NCBI GenBank assembly: GCA_964370965.1
Contig: CAYJLW010000003.1
Coordinates: forward strand, 67,936-131,935
Direction of reading: 5' to 3'
Source of the DNA: CAYJLW01 sp964370965
GTDB taxonomy: Bacteria; Actinomycetota; Acidimicrobiia; UBA2766
DNA: 64,000 nucleotides
Positions 59,659-64,000 of the stretch are shown here, piece by piece. Under the pieces are notes generated by a model. The model worked only from the letters and a program-made list of their open reading frames with translations. It was not told where the DNA came from and did not search any database. The position numbers and the translations under genes were made by a program. Numbering within the stretch: the stretch's first letter is position 1; each line of letters starts with the position of its first letter.

Positions 59659-59690
59659 ACGGCTCCGGCTTGCCCCAACATCGGAGCCGT
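59659..59690 (+). terminator. Terminator after map
   Basis: ACGGCTCCG (59659-59667) pairs perfectly with CGGAGCCGT (59682-59690), followed by TTT interrupted by C. It is 71 bp after the map stop. Confidence 0.55.
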
Positions 59691-59795
59691 TTCGCCGGCG
59701 GTGATCGGGAGAGGGACGGGGACCACCACCCACCGCCCCCCCGTCTCTCGACCGACCCCTTCGGGCGGACGCCCAGCCTCTCGGGACTGGCTCAT

Positions 59796-59824
59796 TTCCC
59801 CCCGGCGAGGTGGATTGCTAGACT
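59796..59824 (+). promoter_or_regulatory. infA/alpha operon promoter
   Basis: TAGACT (59819-59824) with TG one base upstream (extended -10). The -35 (TTCCCC, 59796-59801, 17-bp spacer) is weak. It lies about 90 bp before infA and after the map terminator, so infA-rpmJ-rpsM and onward are probably transcribed from here. Confidence 0.5.
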
Positions 59825-59912
59825 GGCACGCTGGTCTCTGGCCCCCCGAGACCGCGCGCCCTGATCGCACCACCGGATGTCGATGGTGCAGCGCGCTGGC
59901 TGAGCGAGGAAC

Positions 59913-60134
59913 ATGGGGAAGAAGGAAGACACGATCGAAGTCGAGGGAACGGTTGTCGAGCCGCTCCCGAACGCCATGTTCCGCGTGGAGCTCTCAAATG
60001 GGCACAAGGTACTGGCACACATCTCCGGGAAGATGCGGATGCACTACATCCGGATCCTCCCCGGCGACCGTGTCCTGGTCGAGATGTCGACGTACGACCT
60101 CGCCCGGGGCCGGATCATCTACCGCTACAAGTAG
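59913..60134 (+). CDS. infA: Translation initiation factor IF-1
   Basis: IF-1 binds the 30S A site during initiation. The 73-residue OB-fold protein (MGKKEDTIEVEGTVVEPLPN, FRVELSNGHKVLAHISGKMR, ILPGDRVLVEMSTYDLARGR) is standard. ATG 59913 follows a GCGAGGAAC purine stretch. rpmJ follows after 10 bp. Confidence 0.97.
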   Translation: MGKKEDTIEVEGTVVEPLPNAMFRVELSNGHKVLAHISGKMRMHYIRILPGDRVLVEMSTYDLARGRIIYRYK

Positions 60135-60144
60135 GACGGACAGG

Positions 60145-60258
60145 GTGAAGGTACGACCGTCGGTGAAGAAGATCTGCGAGAGGTGCAAGCTCATCAAGCG
60201 CCACGGGCGCGTCATGGTCGTGTGCACGAATCCGCGTCACAAGCAGCGCCAGGGCTGA
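60145..60258 (+). CDS. rpmJ: 50S ribosomal protein L36
   Basis: The smallest 50S protein, 37 residues, placed as usual between infA and rpsM. The sequence KVRPSVKKICERCKLIKRHG followed by VVCTNPRHKQRQG has the zinc ligands CxxC, C and H, so it is the zinc-binding form. GTG 60145 is the start, with a GGACAGG stretch upstream. Confidence 0.95.
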   Translation: MKVRPSVKKICERCKLIKRHGRVMVVCTNPRHKQRQG

Positions 60259-60268
60259 GGGGGAACTG

Positions 60269-60655
60269 ATGGCACGTATCGCCGGCGTCGACCTCCCGCG
60301 GGAGAAGCGCACAGAGATCGCGCTCACCTACATCTTCGGTATCGGCCGCACCAGGGCCCAGCAGACCTGCAGGGGCACGGGCGTCGACGGCGACACCAGG
60401 GTGCACGACCTCACCGACGAAGAGGTGAGCCGGCTGCGGACCTGGATCGACGGCCACTACAAGGTCGAGGGCGACCTCCGCCGTGAGGTCAACCAGGACA
60501 TCAAGCGAAAGATCGAGATCGGCTGCTACCAGGGCATCCGGCACCGGCGGGGCCTGCCCGTGCGCGGGCAGCGGACGCACACCAACGCCCGCACCCGCAA
60601 GGGCCCGAAAAAGGCGGTCGGCGTCAAGAAGAAGGTGAAGGCTCGGAAGCACTGA
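60269..60655 (+). CDS. rpsM: 30S ribosomal protein S13
   Basis: S13 contacts the P-site tRNA and forms bridges to the 50S. The 128-residue protein has ARIAGVDLPREKRTEIALTY, the helix-hairpin region GIGRTRAQQTC and the tail RHRRGLPVRGQRTHTNARTR-KGPKK, ending KKKVKARKH. Its last codons are part of the 70-bp tandem duplication that follows. The stop overlaps a 17-codon reading frame (TGATG). Confidence 0.97.
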   Translation: MARIAGVDLPREKRTEIALTYIFGIGRTRAQQTCRGTGVDGDTRVHDLTDEEVSRLRTWIDGHYKVEGDLRREVNQDIKRKIEIGCYQGIRHRRGLPVRGQRTHTNARTRKGPKKAVGVKKKVKARKH

Positions 60656-60772
60656 TGGCGGAGCGGCAGCAGGTAGGTCGCCGGATGGCGACCGCAGAAA
60701 CAGAGTGAAGGCTCGGAAGCACTGATGGCGGAGCGGCAGCAGGTAGGTCGCCGGATGGCGACCGCAGAAACA
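60635..60772 (+). repeat. 70-bp tandem duplication between rpsM and rpsK
   Basis: A 68-bp sequence at 60635-60702 is repeated without change at 60705-60772 (period 70 bp). It includes the last six codons of rpsM, a stop-start TGATG and a perfect hairpin (GGTCGCC, loop GGAT, GGCGACC) at 60676-60693 and again at 60746-60763. A third, short copy of GGAAGCACTGATGGC begins at 60775 and supplies the rpsK ribosome site and start. Confidence 0.95.
60655..60708 (+). CDS. 17-codon minicistron overlapping rpsM stop
   Basis: ATG 60655 overlaps the rpsM stop and encodes MAERQQVGRRMATAETE. It is identical for 16 residues to the next minicistron, from which it differs only because of the duplication. It may simply be a coupling device or chance. 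No function known. Confidence 0.3.
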   Translation: MAERQQVGRRMATAETE

Positions 60773-60784
60773 AGGAAGCACTGA
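60725..60784 (+). CDS. 19-codon minicistron overlapping rpsK start
   Basis: ATG 60725 encodes MAERQQVGRRMATAETRKH; its stop overlaps the rpsK ATG (TGATG). Its last residues, RKH, equal the last residues of S13, because the junction is made from copied rpsM 3' sequence. It could couple rpsK translation to rpsM. Not recognised in any family. Confidence 0.35.
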   Translation: MAERQQVGRRMATAETRKH

Positions 60785-61182
60785 TGGCACAGCCCAAGGC
60801 CGGGGGACGCAAGCCCCGCCGCCGTGAGCGAAAGAACATCGCCCACGGCGCCGCCCATGTCAAGACGTCGTTCAACAACACGATCGTCACGATCACAGAC
60901 CTCCAGGGCAACGTCATCGCATGGGCGTCGGCGGGCAACGTGGGCCACAAGGGGTCCCGCAAGTCCACGCCTTTCGCCGCCCAGCAGGCGGCCGAGCAGT
61001 GTGCCAAGCGGGCGATGGAGCACGGCCTCCGCAAGGTCGACGTGTACGTGCGCGGCCCGGGCTCCGGCCGGGACACAGCCGTGCGGTCGTTGCAGAACAC
61101 CGGCCTGGAGATCACCGGCGTGAAGGACGTCACTCCGGTGCCGCACAATGGGTGCCGGCCGCCGAAGCGGCGCCGGGTCTGA
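60784..61182 (+). CDS. rpsK: 30S ribosomal protein S11
   Basis: S11 lies on the platform near the anti-Shine-Dalgarno. The 132-residue protein has KNIAHGAAHVKTSFNNTIVT, GHKGSRKSTPFAAQQAAEQC and the C-terminal signature TPVPHNGCRPPKRRRV. ATG 60784 has AAGGAAG 7 bp upstream, within the third partial copy of the rpsM-end repeat. Confidence 0.97.
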   Translation: MAQPKAGGRKPRRRERKNIAHGAAHVKTSFNNTIVTITDLQGNVIAWASAGNVGHKGSRKSTPFAAQQAAEQCAKRAMEHGLRKVDVYVRGPGSGRDTAVRSLQNTGLEITGVKDVTPVPHNGCRPPKRRRV

Positions 61183-61192
61183 GGGAGCGAGG

Positions 61193-61813
61193 ATGGCGAG
61201 AGACACCGGTCCTGCCTGCAAGAAGTGCCGTCGGGAGAAGCAGAAGCTCCACCTGAAGGGCCAGCGCTGCTACACCGCCAAGTGCGGTGTCGAGAAGCGC
61301 CCCTTCCCCCCCGGCATCCACGGACGCGGCCGCATCCGCGAGTCCGAGTACCTCATCCAGCTCCGGGAGAAGCAGAAGGCCCGCCGCTTCTACGGCGTCC
61401 TGGAGCGCCAGTTCCGCCGCTACTACGACCAGGCCACCCGCATGAAGGGTGTCACGGGTGAGAACCTCCTGCGCCTCCTCGAACTCCGCCTCGACAATGT
61501 CGTGTACCGGGCGGGGGCGGGGGCTTCCCGTGCTCAGGCGCGCCAGGTCGTCTCCCACGGGCACTTCCAAGTGAACGGGAAGAAGGTCACGATCCCGTCG
61601 TACCGCCTCCGCAAGGGCGACGTCGTCTCGGTCCGGGAGAAGAGCGCGCAGCTCCTGCCTGTGCGCCATTCCCTCGACACCGCCCCGCCGCCGCCGGAGT
61701 GGCTGCGTCTCGACCGCGACCGTGTCGCCATCGAGGTTCTCGCAGTTCCGGACCGCGCCCAGATCGAGGCGCCGGTCCAGGAGTCCCTCATCGTCGAGCT
61801 CTACTCGAAGTAA
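61193..61813 (+). CDS. rpsD: 30S ribosomal protein S4
   Basis: S4 is a primary assembly protein and a repressor of the alpha operon in other bacteria. The 206-residue product has an N-terminal zinc-type cysteine set (CKKC, then C and C within about 20 residues), RFYGVLERQFRRYYDQATRM and the S4 RNA-binding domain (LRLDNVVYRAGAGASRAQAR, about 97-116). ATG 61193 follows GGGAGCGAGG. It sits between rpsK and rpoA, as in mycobacteria. Confidence 0.97.
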   Translation: MARDTGPACKKCRREKQKLHLKGQRCYTAKCGVEKRPFPPGIHGRGRIRESEYLIQLREKQKARRFYGVLERQFRRYYDQATRMKGVTGENLLRLLELRLDNVVYRAGAGASRAQARQVVSHGHFQVNGKKVTIPSYRLRKGDVVSVREKSAQLLPVRHSLDTAPPPPEWLRLDRDRVAIEVLAVPDRAQIEAPVQESLIVELYSK

Positions 61814-61823
61814 GGAGTCCCCC

Positions 61824-62855
61824 TTGCTCATCGTTCAACGTCCGCGCATCACCCACGAGCCCGACGCCGACTCGCCCCAGACTCTCGGTCAGTTCGTCGT
61901 AGAGCCGCTGGAGCCCGGCCTCGGCTACACCATCGGCAACGCTCTGCGGCGTACGCTGCTGTCCTCGATCCCGGGCGCCGCTGTCACGTCGGTCACGTTC
62001 CGCCAGGCGCTGCACGAGTTCACCACGATCCCCGGCGTGAAGGAGGACGTCACCGACGTCATCCTGAACCTGAAGGACGTCATCCTCACGTCCGTGTCCG
62101 ACGAGCCGGTGACGCTCACGCTCAACGTGGCCGGACCCGCCGACGCCACCGCTGGCGACATCCGCGCCACCGCCGACATCGAGATCCTGAACCCATCGCT
62201 CGTGCTCGCCACTGTGAACGACAAGGGCCGTTTGGAGATGGAGCTCTCGGTCGAGCGGGGCCGCGGCTATGTCTCCGCTGAGCGCAACAAGCAGGCCGCC
62301 CAGCCGATTGGCACCATCCCGATCGACTCCATCTTCTCGCCCGTGCGCCGGGTGACGTACACGGTGTCCCAGACCCGTGTTGAGCAGGTCACGAACTACG
62401 ACAAGCTCACCCTCACCGTCGAGACCGACGGCACGGTCACGCCCGAGGAGGCCGTGAGCTCCGCGGGCAAGACCCTGCAGGGTCTCGTCGAGCTCTTCGG
62501 CGACATCGCCGAAGGTCAGGGCCTGGAGATCGGCGAAGTCGTCACTGAGGCGCCCCTGCCGCCCGAGCTGCAGATGACGATCGAGGACCTCAACCTCTCC
62601 GAGCGGCCCAAGAACTGCCTGCGCCGGGCGCAGATCGAGACGGTCGCAGAGCTGCTCGAGAAGAACGAGGACGACCTCCTCTCGCTCACGAACTTCGGCC
62701 AGAAGTCCCTCGACGAGATCAAGGTGAAGCTCGACGAGCTCGGCCTCTCCCTCAAGGGGTCCACGCCGTCGGCGGTCGTCGTGGCCGAGGCCGGAGGCGA
62801 GGGTGACGGCGAGATCGTCGCTGTCGTCGACGTCGAGACGCCGGCCGGGGAGTGA
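61824..62855 (+). CDS. rpoA: DNA-directed RNA polymerase subunit alpha
   Basis: Alpha initiates core assembly and contacts UP elements and activators. The 343-residue protein has the N-terminal domain (VVEPLEPGLGYTIGNALRRT, LLSSIPGAAVTSV) and the C-terminal domain (LNLSERPKNCLRRAQIETVA, then SLDEIKVKLDELGL), plus a 25-residue acidic tail. The start is TTG 61824: AAGGAG lies 6-7 bp upstream and the product then begins MLIVQRPRITHEP, the family N-terminus. Earlier in-frame ATGs lie inside rpsD and are rejected. Confidence 0.97.
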   Translation: MLIVQRPRITHEPDADSPQTLGQFVVEPLEPGLGYTIGNALRRTLLSSIPGAAVTSVTFRQALHEFTTIPGVKEDVTDVILNLKDVILTSVSDEPVTLTLNVAGPADATAGDIRATADIEILNPSLVLATVNDKGRLEMELSVERGRGYVSAERNKQAAQPIGTIPIDSIFSPVRRVTYTVSQTRVEQVTNYDKLTLTVETDGTVTPEEAVSSAGKTLQGLVELFGDIAEGQGLEIGEVVTEAPLPPELQMTIEDLNLSERPKNCLRRAQIETVAELLEKNEDDLLSLTNFGQKSLDEIKVKLDELGLSLKGSTPSAVVVAEAGGEGDGEIVAVVDVETPAGE

Positions 62856-62864
62856 GGGGGAGCG

Positions 62865-63215
62865 ATGCCGATCCCGAAGAAGGGGCCGCGCCTGGGCGGT
62901 GACCCCGCCCACCAGCGTCACATCCTCTCGAATCTCGCCGCGTCCCTGTTCGTCGTCGGCAAGGTGACCACCACCGAAGCCAAGGCCAAGGCACTCCGGC
63001 CGTATGCCGAGCGACTGATCACGAAGGCCAAGGGCGGCACCGTGCACGACCGTCGCCAGATCCTGGCGAAGATCGAGGACCGCGACGTCGTCCACAGGCT
63101 CTTCGCCGACGTGGCTCCCCGTTACAGCGAGCGCAACGGCGGCTACACGCGCATCGTGCGGGTGGGTCCCCGCAAGGGGGACGGCGCCCCGATGGCGATC
63201 GTGGAACTCGTCTGA
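62865..63215 (+). CDS. rplQ: 50S ribosomal protein L17
   Basis: L17 lies near the tunnel exit. The 116-residue protein has MPIPKKGPRLGGDPAHQRHI, SLFVVGKVTTTEAKAKALRP and the C-terminal GGYTRIVRVGPRKGDGAPMA. Normal size. ATG 62865 follows GAGGGGGAG. The stop overlaps the first codon of truA. Confidence 0.97.
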   Translation: MPIPKKGPRLGGDPAHQRHILSNLAASLFVVGKVTTTEAKAKALRPYAERLITKAKGGTVHDRRQILAKIEDRDVVHRLFADVAPRYSERNGGYTRIVRVGPRKGDGAPMAIVELV

Positions 63216-63991
63216 GCAACGTCCGGGGCCTGGTCGCCTACGACGGCGCCGGGTTCCACGGCTGGGCCCGCCAGCCCGGCGTCCGTACCGTGCAGGGAGC
63301 CTTGGAGTCCGCTCTCGGACGGGTGCTGCGCGAGCCCGTGTCGCTCGTGGTGGCGGGCCGTACCGACGCCGGTGTCCACGCCTGGGGGCAGGTCGTCTCC
63401 TTCGAGTTGCCCCGCGGCGCGGGGATCGGTCTCGACGACCTACTCCGGCGCCTGAACCGGATGTGCGGGCCGGGCCTGGGGGTGCGGTCGCTGGAGGAGG
63501 TGCCGGCGGAGTTCTCCGCCCGCTTCTCCGCCACGGCCCGGCGCTACCGCTACCGGATCATCACGACACCGTGGCGCCACCCGTTCCTGGAGCGCTACGC
63601 CTGGTGGGTGGGCGGGGATCTCGACCTGGAGGCGACCGCGGAGGCGGGCGCGGCGTTCCTCGGGGAGCACGACTTCGCCGCCTTCTGCAAGGTGGGTGCC
63701 GCCGGGGGGACTGTGCGCCGGGTGCTCGAGGTCTCTGTGGCCGGGCGGCCGGAGTCCGGTGTCGTGGACGTGTGGGTGGAGGCGAAGTCCTTCGGGCATC
63801 AGATGGTGCGCTCCCTCGTAGGTCTCCTCGTCACGATCGGCCGTGGTCGCCGGCCCGTTTCCGACGCGGCGGGCGTGCTGGCGGGAACGGACCGGGCGGC
63901 GAACTCCAACGTGGCCCCGCCCCACGGCCTCACGTTGTGGCAGGTCCGGTACCCGGACGGCGTGGACGCCGAGGTGATGCCGACCCCGTGA
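63212..63991 (+). CDS. truA: tRNA pseudouridine(38-40) synthase TruA
   Basis: TruA makes pseudouridine 38-40 in tRNA anticodon stems. The conserved start region RGLVAYDGAGFHGWARQPGV, the catalytic Asp in VAGRTDAGVHAWGQVVSFEL and the later FSARFSATARRYRYRI are all present. The only way to include the essential N-terminal strand is a start at CTG 63212, which overlaps the rplQ stop (CTGA); the first conventional start, GTG 63290, would cut off about 26 residues. So it is either a genuine CTG start or a base error. The product would have 259 residues, a normal length. Typical neighbour of rplQ. Confidence 0.9.
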   Translation: MSNVRGLVAYDGAGFHGWARQPGVRTVQGALESALGRVLREPVSLVVAGRTDAGVHAWGQVVSFELPRGAGIGLDDLLRRLNRMCGPGLGVRSLEEVPAEFSARFSATARRYRYRIITTPWRHPFLERYAWWVGGDLDLEATAEAGAAFLGEHDFAAFCKVGAAGGTVRRVLEVSVAGRPESGVVDVWVEAKSFGHQMVRSLVGLLVTIGRGRRPVSDAAGVLAGTDRAANSNVAPPHGLTLWQVRYPDGVDAEVMPTP

Positions 63992-64000
63992 AATGAAGCT

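Larger units (their letters stand above)
59588..59912. other. Intergenic region map-infA
   Basis: These 325 bp hold a terminator hairpin near the middle (59659-59690) and a promoter near the end (59796-59824). I see no gene in it. Confidence 0.6.

Noticed and set aside
60660..60770. Minus-strand frame reading the duplicated segment as protein repeats
   Set aside because: It is simply the reverse of the 70-bp duplication and lies antisense to the rpsM-rpsK junction.

Overview
The window is a high-GC chromosomal segment carrying almost the complete translation/transcription super-locus of a bacterium: secE-nusG-rplKA, rplJL-rpoBC, the str operon (rpsL-rpsG-fusA-tuf), then S10-spc-alpha (rpsJ to rplQ) with secY-adk-map-infA embedded, ending in truA. 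Gene order, the insert in beta-prime (about RpoC residues 165-265) and GTG/TTG start usage point to an actinobacterium. The acidic ribosomal tails and lack of mycobacterial or streptomycete neighbours would suit a less-studied class such as Acidimicrobiia, but that is an inference. Two runs of N (8486-8585 and 17427-17436) show a draft assembly, probably from a metagenome.

Layout: 70-2240 secE-nusG-rplK-rplA. 2241-19722 accessory island 1 between rplA and rplJ: an HTH protein, a PKD-type protein, a MalT/LuxR-like ATPase regulator, a broken beta-propeller gene, and an 11.3 kb gene (8069-19355) for an exported giant. The giant carries an 11+ repeat propeller, PKD and cadherin-like domains, a CHAP-like domain without its cysteine, a long amphipathic helical region and a C-terminal seven-repeat propeller. 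19723-28552 a palindrome, promoter, L10 leader and rplJ-rplL-rpoB-rpoC. 28788-39975 accessory island 2: a chemoreceptor, a BTAD-type ATPase regulator and a 2007-residue exported protein. 40240-44528 str operon. 44529-45164 an odd G/C-homopolymer intergenic stretch. 45165-46457 a nucleotide-sugar dehydrogenase. 46746-63991 S10-spc-alpha-truA.

The housekeeping part is one tightly coupled expression unit with many ATGA/TGATG/GTGA overlaps. Promoters with a TACACT -10 precede rplJ, rpsL and rpsJ, and stronger-looking ones precede rpoB and infA. Several ribosomal proteins have unusual added segments: acidic tails on L29 (C-terminal), L15 (N-terminal) and L10 (C-terminal), a long S3 tail, and a zinc-type S14 enlarged by about 36 residues.

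The two islands have parallel logic: a very large secreted beta-rich protein, PKD domains, and a STAND/MalT-like ATPase regulator lying just downstream of a minus-strand exported-type gene. They are the best candidates for an undescribed system. Functions there are inferred from domain look-alikes only.
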